From contig NZ_FPCK01000001.1 in the NCBI RefSeq assembly GCF_900116545.1, positions 868,001 to 932,000 on the forward strand: DNA of 64,000 nucleotides, given 5' to 3'. A program made the translations under genes and the position numbers. The notes under the pieces are model-generated. The model ran no database searches. It was given only the letters and a program-made list of their open reading frames with translations, and had not been told where the DNA came from. The stretch is from Devosia crocina (GTDB lineage Bacteria > Pseudomonadota > Alphaproteobacteria > Rhizobiales > Devosiaceae). Shown here piece after piece: positions 52,627 to 62,496 of this stretch. Within the stretch, counting starts at the first letter, position 1, and every line of letters begins with the position of its first letter.

Positions 52627-52818
52627 TCAATCGTAGGTGTCTTGATCGGCGCGAGCCGATAGCGGACCTTCGGCGCCGGGCATGTCCTCGGACTGTTGCT
52701 TGTGCGCGTCCTTGGCGCCGGTCTTGCTGCTGGAGCCGCGATCGGGCTGGGCAGTCTGTTTCTGCGCCTGATCGATCTGAGCCGGCTGAGCTGGGCCCTT
52801 GGGCTTTTGTTCATTCAT
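52627..52818 (-). CDS. Small hydrophilic protein (first of pair)
   Basis: 63 aa (MNEQKPKGPAQPAQIDQAQK then QTAQPDRGSSSKTGAKDAHK), rich in Gln, Lys, Ala and Pro with no hydrophobic core. AAAGGAGA lies 6 nt before the ATG. Composition and context resemble stress-induced disordered proteins; function unknown. Confidence 0.6.
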   Translation of the reverse strand: MNEQKPKGPAQPAQIDQAQKQTAQPDRGSSSKTGAKDAHKQQSEDMPGAEGPLSARADQDTYD

Positions 52819-52960
52819 GGCAGTCTCCTTTCAATGGGAAGCAACGGCGCGTCGGGGCAAAGGGTGCATCACAAGCTCGGGCGGTAACGCAGGCTTGGAG
52901 AGGGCTTGCTTTTGTGGTGCGCTCCACTACCACTCGGGTGAGTTTCTGCTGGACCCGGTC

Positions 52961-54184
52961 ATGACCACACTGCCACTCGACCCGCAGCGCATTCGCGCAC
53001 TTTTTCCTGCTTTCGAAGAGCCGAGCTTGCAAGGACAGGCATTTTTCGAGAATGCCGGCGGCTCCTATACGGCGCAGGCGGTGCTCGACCGGCTCGATCG
53101 CTACTATCGGCAGACCAAAGTGCAGCCCTATGGCGTTTATCCCGCTTCGATCGAGGCGGGCGAGGCGATGAACCTGGCCTATGAGCGGATCGCCCAGGCT
53201 TTCAATGTCAGCGCGGACTGGATCCACTTTGGGCCGTCCAGTTCGGCCAATAGCTATGTGCTGGGCAATGCGTTTGGGGGCTGGTTGAAGCCGGGCGACG
53301 CCATCGTGGTGACCAATCAGGATCACGAAGCAAATTCTGGCGCCTGGCGGCGGCTGGCGGAGCGGGGAATCGAGGTGCGCGAATGGGGCGTCGATCGCCA
53401 GACCGGGCGCCTGGCGCTTGCTGCACTGGATGCGGTGCTGGACGAGAAAGTGCGGCTCGTCGCAATGCCGCATTGCTCCAACGTAGTGGGAGAAATCAAT
53501 CCGGTGGCAGAAGTCGCCGAACGGGTTCACGGGCTCGGTGCCGTTCTGGCAATGGATGGGGTCAGCTATGCGCCCCATGGTCTGCCCGATCTTGCGGCAC
53601 TCGGGGCCGATATCTACCTGTTCTCGGCCTATAAGACCTATGGGCCACATCAGGGCGTCATGGCGGTGCGGCCGGAACTGGCTGCGCAACTGCCTAATCA
53701 GGGGCACTTTTTCAACGACGGCAAGCCGCGCTACCGGCTGACGCCAGCCGGACCAGACCACGCGCAGATCGCCGCTTGCGCCGGTATCGCCGACTATCTG
53801 GAACAGGTGGCCGAAATAGCCGGTTCCGGCAAGACGGATCCGTTCCGCCGGGCGCATGCTGCCATGCGCGCGCAGGAGGTAGCGCTGTCGCGGCCGCTGC
53901 TCGCCTATCTCGCCGAGCGGAATGACATGAAGCTGATCGGGCCGGCCGATCCGGACCTTCGGACGCCGACCATCGCCCTGCATCATGCAGAGCCGGGTGC
54001 GGCGGTTGCGCGGCGGCTTGCCGAGCACGGGATCATGGCTGCGGGGGGCAATTTCTACGCGTGGCGTCTGATGGAGGCGCTCGGCATCGACCCGCAGCAC
54101 GGCGTCTTGCGCCTGAGCTTCGTCCATTACACGAGCCCGGAAGAAATCGAGAGTCTGATCAAGGCTTTGGATCGGGTGCTTTAG
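52961..54184 (+). CDS. Class V aminotransferase (cysteine desulfurase / selenocysteine lyase-like)
   Basis: 407 aa PLP enzyme of fold type I. Seen: FFENAGGSYTAQAVLDRL, GPSSSANSYVLG, VTNQDHEANSGAWRRLAERG, HCSNVVGEINPV, VDGVSYAPHGLPD-like (AMDGVSYAPHG) and the PLP-binding Lys in SAYKTYGPHQG. Substrate uncertain; lacks the SufS-type catalytic Cys loop as far as I can see. ATG 52961 fixes the start at the conserved N-terminus. Confidence 0.85.
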   Translation: MTTLPLDPQRIRALFPAFEEPSLQGQAFFENAGGSYTAQAVLDRLDRYYRQTKVQPYGVYPASIEAGEAMNLAYERIAQAFNVSADWIHFGPSSSANSYVLGNAFGGWLKPGDAIVVTNQDHEANSGAWRRLAERGIEVREWGVDRQTGRLALAALDAVLDEKVRLVAMPHCSNVVGEINPVAEVAERVHGLGAVLAMDGVSYAPHGLPDLAALGADIYLFSAYKTYGPHQGVMAVRPELAAQLPNQGHFFNDGKPRYRLTPAGPDHAQIAACAGIADYLEQVAEIAGSGKTDPFRRAHAAMRAQEVALSRPLLAYLAERNDMKLIGPADPDLRTPTIALHHAEPGAAVARRLAEHGIMAAGGNFYAWRLMEALGIDPQHGVLRLSFVHYTSPEEIESLIKALDRVL

Positions 54185-54296
54185 AGAATGAGTCCGGTGG
54201 CGCCGCGCATTTGGTCGGGCGCCAGGCGTTCCCTGCGCTTGATCGGAGTGGGCCTCTCAGCCCGCAGGGCTGTGCCCGCTGAGGGTGGTGGACGGA

Positions 54297-54340
54297 CCCC
54301 CATCTGGTCTTCCCCTGAAAGGGGGAGGATAGGGGCTCTC
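54297..54340. repeat. Palindromic intergenic element
   Basis: CCCCCATCTGGTCTTCCCC with complementary GGGGGAGGATAGGGG; same general class as the elements at 46668. The rest of the 54185-54420 gap has no recognised gene. Confidence 0.5.
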
Positions 54341-54420
54341 TGTTGATGGTGTCTGGCTGAGCATTCTGCTGTCTTGCTTCAAGCGCTCCGCAGGCGAGCG
54401 CACCAAACGAGTGAAATGAT

Positions 54421-55326
54421 ATGTCGCGTCCCGTGGCGGCCCTGTTGCTGTTGTTTTGTACCATGTTCTGGGGGTTCGCCTTTGTGGCGCAGAAATCGGC
54501 CATGGGGTCGATGGGGCCGCTGAGTTTTGCCGGGGTGCGCTACATCATCGGCGGACTGCTGGTATTGCCGCTGGCGATCTGGGAATGGCGGCGGCGACGG
54601 ACGGTTCTGAGCCCGGCGCAATGGGGACTTGTCGGGGTTCTCTGCCTCGCGTTCTTTTTCGGTTCATGGCTGCAGCAGGCGGGGCTGGCAACGACAACCG
54701 CGACCAATGCGGGGTTCCTGACGGGGCTCTACGTTTTCTTTGTGCCGGTGATCGGCTTTTTCGTGTTTCGCAGCCGCCCCCACCCGGTGGTCTATGTGGG
54801 CGTGCCGCTGGCGCTGATCGGCATCTACTTCCTCAATGGCGGGGGCATAGACAGCTTCAATGGCGGGGACTGGCTCGTCGTCATCAGTGCCGTCTTCTGG
54901 GCCATGCATGTGCTGACGTTGGGGCATCTGGCGCGGATAACGGGGCTGCCGATCTTTGTTTCGGCGATCAGCTTTCTTGTGGCGGGAACGTTGGCCACCG
55001 CCATTGCGGTGCCGCTCGAGGCCCCGACCATGGCGCAGATTTCGGGGGCGTGGATGCAGCTGGCCTATGCCGCCGTGCTGTCGACGGCCGTGGGCTTCAC
55101 GCTGCAAGCCATCGGCCAGCAATATGTGCCCTCGGCCAATGCCGCGATCATCCTTTCGGCAGAGAGCCTGTTTGCCGCTCTGGGTGGCGCGCTGTTTTTG
55201 GGCGATCGCCTGCCCGCGGTGGGCTATGCGGGCGCCACATTGCTGTTCCTCGCCATCCTGATGGTGGAAGCGGTTCCCGCCCTGCTGGCGCGGCGGCGAC
55301 CGGCCGAGATGAAGGCGACGAACTAG
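54421..55326 (+). CDS. EamA/DMT family transporter
   Basis: 301 aa, ten helices in two EamA repeats: CTMFWGFAFVAQKSAMGSMGPLSFAGVRY, GLATTTATNAGFLTGLYVFFVPV, and in repeat two SANAAIILSAESLFAALGGALFLGD. Likely inner-membrane metabolite exporter. Upstream of tdk, 110 bp apart. Confidence 0.9.
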   Translation: MSRPVAALLLLFCTMFWGFAFVAQKSAMGSMGPLSFAGVRYIIGGLLVLPLAIWEWRRRRTVLSPAQWGLVGVLCLAFFFGSWLQQAGLATTTATNAGFLTGLYVFFVPVIGFFVFRSRPHPVVYVGVPLALIGIYFLNGGGIDSFNGGDWLVVISAVFWAMHVLTLGHLARITGLPIFVSAISFLVAGTLATAIAVPLEAPTMAQISGAWMQLAYAAVLSTAVGFTLQAIGQQYVPSANAAIILSAESLFAALGGALFLGDRLPAVGYAGATLLFLAILMVEAVPALLARRRPAEMKATN

Positions 55327-55436
55327 GCTCCGGCGCGCGGCACATGTCGAGCGGCCTTTTTTGTGGACCTGCGGAAAATAGGCTCGCTGCTCCGATCAGT
55401 CTGGGTCACAAGGAATGGGCGCTTCCGGGGCGGACC

Positions 55437-56033
55437 ATGGCGAAACTCTATTTTTCATACGCGGCAATGAATGCCGGCAAATCGACCCTGCTGCTGCAGG
55501 CCGCGTATAATTATCGCGAACGGGGCATGCGGCCGCTGCTCTATACTTCGGCGCTTTATGCCGAAGGTGGGGTGGGGGTGATTTCCTCGCGCATCGGCAT
55601 CAGCGAAGCGGCCGAGCTCTATGCGCCGGGCGATGATCTCTACCAGTCAATCCGGGATTTCCACGAGGAGTCCAAGGTCGATTGCGTCTTCGTGGACGAA
55701 GCGCAGTTCTTGACGCGCGAGCAGGTGTGGCAGCTGGCGCGCGTGGCCGATCGGCTCAATATTCCCATGATGTGCTATGGGCTGCGCACCGATTTCCAGG
55801 GCAAGCTCTTTCCCGGCTCCATGGAACTGCTGGCGATTGCGGACTCGCTGCGCGAGATTCGCACGATCTGCACCTGCGGAGCCAAGGCGACCATGGTGGT
55901 GCGCCAGGGCATGGATGGGCGCGTGCTGACCGATGGCGACCAGGTCGCGATCGAAAAATCGGTCTACCTCTCGCTTTGCCGCAAGCACTGGGAAGAAGAA
56001 GTGGGCCGCTGGCCAGTCAAGGGACCAGAATGA
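55437..56033 (+). CDS. tdk: Thymidine kinase
   Basis: 198 aa type II enzyme phosphorylating thymidine. P-loop MNAGKST at 11-17, VDCVFVDEAQFL (Walker B-like), GLRTDFQGKLFPGS lasso-region, and zinc Cys pairs (CTCGAKATM; later CRKHW). The stop overlaps the start of the thioesterase gene. Confidence 0.95.
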   Translation: MAKLYFSYAAMNAGKSTLLLQAAYNYRERGMRPLLYTSALYAEGGVGVISSRIGISEAAELYAPGDDLYQSIRDFHEESKVDCVFVDEAQFLTREQVWQLARVADRLNIPMMCYGLRTDFQGKLFPGSMELLAIADSLREIRTICTCGAKATMVVRQGMDGRVLTDGDQVAIEKSVYLSLCRKHWEEEVGRWPVKGPE

Positions 56034-56422
56034 TGCAGACGACACCTGGGGAACCGCGGGGGCAATTGACCATCCGCACGCTGGCGATGCCAGCGGACAC
56101 CAATCCGGCCGGCGACATCTTCGGGGGCTGGGTGATGAGCCAGATGGACATCGCCGGGGCCATAGCGGCGGTGGAAGAGGTCAAGGGCCGGGTCGTGACC
56201 GTTGCCGTCGAGGCAATGACCTTTATCGCGCCGGTCAAGGTGGGGGACGTGCTCTGCGTCTACACAGTCATCGAACGGGTGGGGACAACCTCGATCACTA
56301 TCGGTTTAGAGACCTGGGTACGGCGCGATCGGCTCGATGACCGGCAGAAGGTGACCGAGGGCCGCTTTGTTTATGTCTCGCTCGACGAGAACGGGCAGAA
56401 GCGGGTGATCGCCAGAAGCTGA
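56030..56422 (+). CDS. Acyl-CoA thioesterase (YciA-type hot-dog)
   Basis: 130 aa. Hot-dog thioesterase: LAMPADTNPAGDIFGGWVMSQMDIAGAIAA contains the catalytic Asn/Gly-Asp region, followed by VVTVAVEAMTFIAPVKVGDVL. Hydrolyses short to medium acyl-CoA in relatives. ATG 56030 overlaps the tdk stop (ATGATG); AGGGA lies upstream. Confidence 0.9.
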   Translation: MMQTTPGEPRGQLTIRTLAMPADTNPAGDIFGGWVMSQMDIAGAIAAVEEVKGRVVTVAVEAMTFIAPVKVGDVLCVYTVIERVGTTSITIGLETWVRRDRLDDRQKVTEGRFVYVSLDENGQKRVIARS

Positions 56423-56501
56423 ACCGAGCCGTTCAGCCTGCGTTCAGCGGAGAGGTGACAATGGTTTACCTACATCAGTATCGTGTCCGGAGGGACGTTT
56501 C

Positions 56502-57185
56502 ATGAAACTCGTCGCAGCTAGTGCCGCGTTGGCTATCGGACTTCTTGCGGGTGTCTCGTCGGCTTCCGCTGCGCCCGCTTTCGCCAATTCGGGAGCAGAT
56601 GTGCGGCAGGGGCCGTCCTATGACAGCCCGGTGATCGGCTATGCGCCCCAGGGTGCCAAACTCGATGCGAACTGCGATCCGCGAGGCTGGTGCCAGGTGA
56701 CGGGGACCGATCGCCGGAACAGCTTCGCCGGCTGGATGGAGTCGCGGTTTGTAACCTTTTCGGATGCCGGTATCGAGCCTGCGCCGCCGCGCGCGCCGCG
56801 TCCGCCGGCGCCGCAGCCATTTCCCGGCGGCAATAATGGCCCGAACTGGTCGTTCGACTTCAACTTCGGCAATCCCGTGCCGCCGCCACGTCCGCAGCCG
56901 CAGCCGCCCCGGCCGCAGCCGGTCTACGAGGAAGCGGGTGCGTGTTTCTTTACCGAGCGCAATTTCCGGGGCGCGAGCTTCTGCCTTGAAGAAGGGCAGC
57001 AATATGCGCGACTGCCGCGCGACTGGAACGATCGCATCCGCTCCGTTGAGGTCTATGGCGGAGCTTCTGTCGACCTGTGCAGCGACAACAATTTCTACGG
57101 CAACTGCGTGACGGTTCGGTCTGACACCGGGCGCCTGCCGAGCGGAGTGGAGCGTCGCGTCTCTTCGGTCGAAGTTTACTATTGA
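56502..57185 (+). CDS. Secreted SH3 plus crystallin-like protein, copy 1
   Basis: 227 aa. Signal peptide (MKLVAASAALAIGLLAGVSS, ASA), SH3b domain (ADVRQGPSYDSPVIGYAPQG, CDPRGWCQVTG, GWMESRFV), Pro-rich linker (about 92-140) and a C-terminal module ACFFTERNFRGASFCLEEG ... NDRIRSVEVYG ... RVSSVEVYY with the Greek-key spacing of beta/gamma-crystallins (also seen in I36-type inhibitors). Periplasmic or secreted; role unknown. GGAGGGA precedes the ATG. First of three tandem relatives. Confidence 0.8.
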   Translation: MKLVAASAALAIGLLAGVSSASAAPAFANSGADVRQGPSYDSPVIGYAPQGAKLDANCDPRGWCQVTGTDRRNSFAGWMESRFVTFSDAGIEPAPPRAPRPPAPQPFPGGNNGPNWSFDFNFGNPVPPPRPQPQPPRPQPVYEEAGACFFTERNFRGASFCLEEGQQYARLPRDWNDRIRSVEVYGGASVDLCSDNNFYGNCVTVRSDTGRLPSGVERRVSSVEVYY

Positions 57186-57295
57186 AGCCTTGGAAAGTGG
57201 ATGAGCCCGGAACCCAACGGTATCGTGCTCGTTTTTCCAACATAATCATTCGCTTCGGACGATTGCGTCGCAGCCGGAGCCTGGAGGGTCAATCA

Positions 57296-57934
57296 ATGAA
57301 TCGTCACACGCGCAAGAATGTGCTCAATCTCGCTACCGGTGTCGCCGTCGCGGCGATGGCCGCAGTGGTGTTCCTGCCCGCTGCACAGGCAGCGCCCGGA
57401 ACCGTCACCAGCAATGTGAATGTGCGCTCGGGTCCGGGCACGAATTTTGCCGTAGTCGACACAGCGCGCCGCGGCCAGCAGGTCGACGTGCAGCAGTGCC
57501 AGGGCTCCTGGTGCTATATCAGCAAGCCGGGTCCGGATGGCTGGGTTTCGGCCAATTATCTCAGCGCCAGCGGTGGTCCGGTCAATCCGAGCCAGCCTGG
57601 CCTGTCGTTCGGCTTCTCGGTCGGACCGGGTGGTCCGAACGTGAATATCGGTGTCGGCTCGCCGCGTCCGCCCGTCGTGGCTCCCGTGCCGGTGCAGGAT
57701 GTGTGCTTTTATGACGGCAGCCGCTATCGCGGTGCGAGCTTCTGCATGTCGCCCGGCGAGAGCATTCCCGATCTCGGCCAGTGGGGCGACCGGATCTCGT
57801 CGCTCCAGAACGATGGCGGCTATTCGGTGCAGGTCTGTTCGGAATCGCGCTTCCGCAACTGCCGCACCTACACGACCAGCGCTGCCCAGCTCGGCGATTT
57901 CGACGACTACATCATCTCGATTCGTGTGCGCTAA
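57296..57934 (+). CDS. Secreted SH3 plus crystallin-like protein, copy 2
   Basis: 212 aa. Signal peptide (to about residue 32), SH3b domain (SNVNVRSGPGTNFAVVDTAR, QCQGSWCYISKPGPDGWVSANYLS), a Gly/Pro linker (about 85-130) and the crystallin-like module VCFYDGSRYRGASFCMSPGE ... WGDRISSLQN ... FDDYIISIRVR. Its SH3 part is closest to the protein at 39454, its C-terminus to copies 1 and 3. GGAGGGTC precedes ATG 57296. Confidence 0.8.
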   Translation: MNRHTRKNVLNLATGVAVAAMAAVVFLPAAQAAPGTVTSNVNVRSGPGTNFAVVDTARRGQQVDVQQCQGSWCYISKPGPDGWVSANYLSASGGPVNPSQPGLSFGFSVGPGGPNVNIGVGSPRPPVVAPVPVQDVCFYDGSRYRGASFCMSPGESIPDLGQWGDRISSLQNDGGYSVQVCSESRFRNCRTYTTSAAQLGDFDDYIISIRVR

Positions 57935-58006
57935 TTGCATCTGGCGCCGCCTAAAAGCGCGGCGCCGGCCTGCCGGCTCTTGGCCGGGAGCAAGCAACAA
58001 GGTAAG

Positions 58007-58039
58007 GTCCGCTCGCGTCTTCGCCAGCGGACTTTTTTT
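58007..58039 (+). terminator. Intrinsic terminator abutting the next start codon
   Basis: GTCCGCT-N12-AGCGGAC followed by seven T; the T-run ends 1 nt before ATG 58041. It terminates copy 2, but its position leaves no room for a Shine-Dalgarno sequence for copy 3. Confidence 0.8.
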
Positions 58040-58040
58040 C

Positions 58041-58685
58041 ATGAAGCTTTTTCAGACTATCGCCCTTGCCGCAGCTCTCGCCGTTTCGGCGCTCTCGCCC
58101 GCTTTAGCCGAGACCACCGGATCGCACGGCTGGAGCCGCGCGGAGCTGACGCTGCGCAGCGGTCCGGGTGCCGCCTATGACGTGACGGGGGCGATCCCCG
58201 GAGAAGTCGCGATCCGCATCGTGCGCTGCCAGGTGAACTGGTGCGTCGTCGATGGGGAAGGCCAGCGTGGCTGGACGAGCCGCGAACTCGTCAGCTTCGG
58301 ACTGAATCCGCATAGCCCGCTTTTCGTGATTGCACCGGACCATCCCGATGCCGGGCCAGGGCTCGTGTGCTTTTATGAAGGCACCAGCTATAGCGGCGCT
58401 TCACTCTGCGGCAAGCCGGGGCAGGTGTTCAACGATCTCGCCCTTTACGGCTATGACAATCGCTTCCGCTCGGTCGAGGTGATCGGTTCGGTCAATGCCG
58501 CAGCCTGCCGGGACCGCAGCTTCCAATCTTATTGCGAGCGGATCGTCGAGAGCCAGCCGGTGCTCAATCAGTTTCTTGCGAGCAATCTTTCCTCGTTCCG
58601 CGTCTATGGTGGCGGCACGACGCGGCCGCTCGATACGTCCAGCCCGATCTCGTCGGAGCGCGGTGGCGACGGCGACGAGCAGTAG
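58041..58685 (+). CDS. Secreted SH3 plus crystallin-like protein, copy 3
   Basis: 214 aa. Signal peptide (MKLFQTIALAAALAVSALSP, ALA), SH3b domain (AELTLRSGPGAAYDVTGAIP, CQVNWCVVDGEGQRGWTSREL), short linker and crystallin-like module VCFYEGTSYSGASLCGKPGQ ... DNRFRSVEVIG ... LSSFRVYG, then a Ser/Asp-rich tail. No ribosome binding site: a terminator T-run abuts the ATG. No later in-frame Met would keep the signal peptide. Confidence 0.78.
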   Translation: MKLFQTIALAAALAVSALSPALAETTGSHGWSRAELTLRSGPGAAYDVTGAIPGEVAIRIVRCQVNWCVVDGEGQRGWTSRELVSFGLNPHSPLFVIAPDHPDAGPGLVCFYEGTSYSGASLCGKPGQVFNDLALYGYDNRFRSVEVIGSVNAAACRDRSFQSYCERIVESQPVLNQFLASNLSSFRVYGGGTTRPLDTSSPISSERGGDGDEQ

Positions 58686-58838
58686 TCAGCACACCGGCCA
58701 CGGGGCAGGAGCCGCGGCCACGGGTAGTCCTGACGAGGCGATGTAGCTCCGGATCAAACCACCGGGTCTAGCCCGAGGGACGCATGGTGGGCGTGACAAC
58801 GCGTGCACCCCACAGCGAATGGTGCCTAGAGACAAGGG

Positions 58839-59270
58839 TCAGCTAGCGATATATTCCCGCATCGCCTCGGCTTCGTGCTCGACTTCCTCGATCTTGAGCT
58901 TGACCACGTCGCCGATGGAAATGATGCCCGCCAGACGGTCGCTCTCGACCACAGGCATGTGCCGGATGCGGCTGCGGGTCATGCCCTCCATCACCTCGGC
59001 TATGGACGTTGTTCGCCTGGCCACGATGATGTCCCGGGTCATGACCGTGCCGAGAGGGATAGTCAGCGCCGTTCCCGGCGAAGCTTTGCCAAGCTGGCGG
59101 ACGATGTCGCGCTCGGACACGATGCCGAGCACGGTGCCAGACGAACTGACGACAACCACGGCACCGACGTTGTGAGTGTTGAGCAGGGCGACAGCGTCTG
59201 CCAGCGTGTGGCTCTCGCCGAGCGTGTAAACGGCCGTACCCTTGGTCTGCAGGATGGTATCGACATTCAT
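58839..59270 (-). CDS. CBS domain protein
   Basis: 143 aa, two CBS motifs forming one Bateman module: VALLNTHNVGAVVVVSSSGTVLGIVSERDIVRQL and GMTRSRIRHMPVVESDRLAGIISIGDVVKLKI. Binds adenosine nucleotides in relatives; target unknown. GGAGGA lies upstream of ATG 59270. Very common stand-alone gene in alphaproteobacteria. Confidence 0.92.
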   Translation of the reverse strand: MNVDTILQTKGTAVYTLGESHTLADAVALLNTHNVGAVVVVSSSGTVLGIVSERDIVRQLGKASPGTALTIPLGTVMTRDIIVARRTTSIAEVMEGMTRSRIRHMPVVESDRLAGIISIGDVVKLKIEEVEHEAEAMREYIAS

Positions 59271-59402
59271 GGCCTGGTCCTCCTTGCGGAGAGAGTTTGC
59301 GCCTCTCTAGCCAACCAGGCAAGAAAAATGGCCAGCCTTGCGGCTGGCCAGGAGGACTTTGGAGGAAAGCTGCAGCGCCTGGGCAGGGCGCTGGCCGATC
59401 GG

Positions 59403-59702
59403 TCAGCGAGCAGACTTGCCGCTTGACCAATTGGTTGGACGCCGGCGTTGCGGCGTCATGTCCGGAATGCGGTTGCGCCAGGCAAAACGGCCGACTTCAA
59501 ACATCATGACGGCCATGAGGAGCGTTACCGGGACCATGAAGACCGCGATCTGCGTATCGGGCTGCTGCGCGAGATCTGCGGCGGCCGCCGGAACGGCGCC
59601 GGTGACTGCCGCGACACCGCCGCCAAGTACGGCGGCAAGGCCGGTGGCAATGGCAGCCTTGCGGCTCAAGTTCCGGGGCTTGGGAGACGGGGTATCTTGC
59701 AT
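59403..59702 (-). CDS. Small membrane protein of unknown function
   Basis: 99 aa. Basic N-terminus (MQDTPSPKPRNLSRKAAIAT), first TM segment GLAAVLGGGVAAVTGAVPAA, then second TM VFMVPVTLLMAVMMFEVGRF and an Arg-rich tail. Two-helix membrane protein. No strong ribosome binding site. Family not recognised. Confidence 0.6.
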   Translation of the reverse strand: MQDTPSPKPRNLSRKAAIATGLAAVLGGGVAAVTGAVPAAAADLAQQPDTQIAVFMVPVTLLMAVMMFEVGRFAWRNRIPDMTPQRRRPTNWSSGKSAR

Positions 59703-59740
59703 GGGACCAGCGTCGTGTTCGATTAACTCGGGGCCAATGA

Positions 59741-61081
<1,341 letters not shown>

Positions 61082-61091
61082 GGGCGCTGTG

Positions 61092-62204
61092 TCACCAATT
61101 GCCGAGCAGGCCGGCAAGACCCGTTCCGGTCTTGCCGGTGCCTGAGCCGCCCAACTGATCGAGCATGGATAAGAGCTTGTTCGAGGTCGCGTAATTGGCG
61201 ACGGCCGCTTCGTAGAGCTTGTCCGACCAGCCGGCCGCGAGGCGCTCTTCGGGGCTGAGCGAGGAAAAGGCTGCGATCACGTTCTGGCTGAAGGCGGTGG
61301 GATCGCCTGACTGACTAGCAGACTTGAGGCCCGCCATCAGGGCAGCGCTCGACTTGGTGCGCAGGTTCGCCTTGGCGGCCTGGATTTCCTGGGTCGAGAA
61401 CTGATCGCCCTCGTTGAGCACGATGGCCGAAAGGGTGCGGCTCGACAGTCCGGAGAGATCGACCGCGTTGGCGGGCGAAGCGCCGGGCTTGAACGAGGGA
61501 ATGCGGCCATTTGCCGTGATGGCTGCGTAGCGCTGATCGAGCGCTGTGCGGGCATTGGCAGCAAGCGTATCAAGGCTCTGGTCGAGCGCGCCGCGCATGT
61601 CGACGAGCTGGATATAAAGAGCCACGGGATCGTCTTCGCCGGCTTGCGGGAGTTTACCCGGCGCTTTCTCCAGTTGCTTGAGGCCGTCGGCAACGGCGCT
61701 GCGCGAAGCTTGCCAATCTGCGCTGGCCTTTTCTTCGGGGCCCAGGCTGTCGAGGAAGGACGCGGCGGCCGTGTAGAGGCTGGTGAAATCGCCGGTGACC
61801 TTGGCGATGGCATGGGGGCCGGAAAGGGCGGCCTCGAGGCGGCGCTGCATTTCGAGTTCCGCCGCCTCGCGCTCGTCGGCCGAAAAGCTTGAATCACTGG
61901 CGATAGCGTAGATCTCGCGCGCATCGATGGTCGAGAGATCGAGGGCCAGTTGACCCTTCTCGAGCGGGGTGGTGCGACCGGCGGCTTTGAGAAGGCCGGT
62001 GAGTTTGCTGCGCGCCTCGGCCAGAACGCCGGCAAAAGACTTCTCGCTCAGGGCGGCCTTGGCTTCTTCGGAGAGCGTGACCGATGTGGCGCTGGTTTCA
62101 GCGGTGCTGTGGGTCGCGTTCGAAGATGCGGCAGAAGTCCTGGCCATGCTTGCGGCGCTGCCGGTCCGATAGGCGGAATAGTAGGTGTTGGTGACAGCAA
62201 CCAT
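61092..62204 (-). CDS. Protein of unknown function
   Basis: 370 aa, Ala/Ser-rich and mostly helical. Starts MVAVTNTYYSAYRTGSAASM with a Ser/Thr/Ala-rich, probably disordered N-terminus, then VTLSEEAKAALSEKSFAGVL, a pattern seen in various rhizobial proteins of unknown role, and ends in a Gly-rich tail (GGSGTGKTGTGLAGLLGNW). GTGKT here is not a credible Walker A (no following fold). AAGGAG precedes ATG 62204. Not recognised. Confidence 0.7.
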   Translation of the reverse strand: MVAVTNTYYSAYRTGSAASMARTSAASSNATHSTAETSATSVTLSEEAKAALSEKSFAGVLAEARSKLTGLLKAAGRTTPLEKGQLALDLSTIDAREIYAIASDSSFSADEREAAELEMQRRLEAALSGPHAIAKVTGDFTSLYTAAASFLDSLGPEEKASADWQASRSAVADGLKQLEKAPGKLPQAGEDDPVALYIQLVDMRGALDQSLDTLAANARTALDQRYAAITANGRIPSFKPGASPANAVDLSGLSSRTLSAIVLNEGDQFSTQEIQAAKANLRTKSSAALMAGLKSASQSGDPTAFSQNVIAAFSSLSPEERLAAGWSDKLYEAAVANYATSNKLLSMLDQLGGSGTGKTGTGLAGLLGNW

Positions 62205-62337
62205 GGCAGAGCTCCTTGCTCCGCATGAGGATGCAAGGGGCGTGCCGCAAAATTTCGTCGTGGAATCAAGGGGCGGTAGGCGCAGGGAAAGGGCAGTGGG
62301 CAAGTCTTGCCCGGCAAATCCAGACCGGGAACAAAGA

Positions 62338-62365
62338 GGCCTCGCCCGAGGGGATGGGCGAGGCC
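62338..62365 (-). terminator. Strong hairpin, possible end of a degenerate fourth sRNA unit
   Basis: GGCCTCGCCC / GGGCGAGGCC, 10-bp stem and 8-nt loop, then TCTTTG on the minus strand. Upstream (62383-62407) a GGCCGC / GCGGCC hairpin carries CCCCTCC in its loop, like a decayed version of the sRNA units beyond. Otherwise 62205-62496 has no recognised gene. Confidence 0.45.
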
Positions 62366-62496
62366 AGGGGTCGTCGGCAAGGCCGCTGACCTTGGAGGGG
62401 CGGCCACCACGATTGCCGCCTTCGCCACCACTATCTGCCTGCTCTCGAATCGGCACAAACGCCGAATGGGAAGAGCAGCCATGCAGAAATGGAGCG

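Noticed and set aside
61092-61140. GTGKTG near the end of the 370-aa unknown protein considered as a Walker A motif
   Set aside because: It lies in a Gly-rich C-terminal tail with no following P-loop fold.
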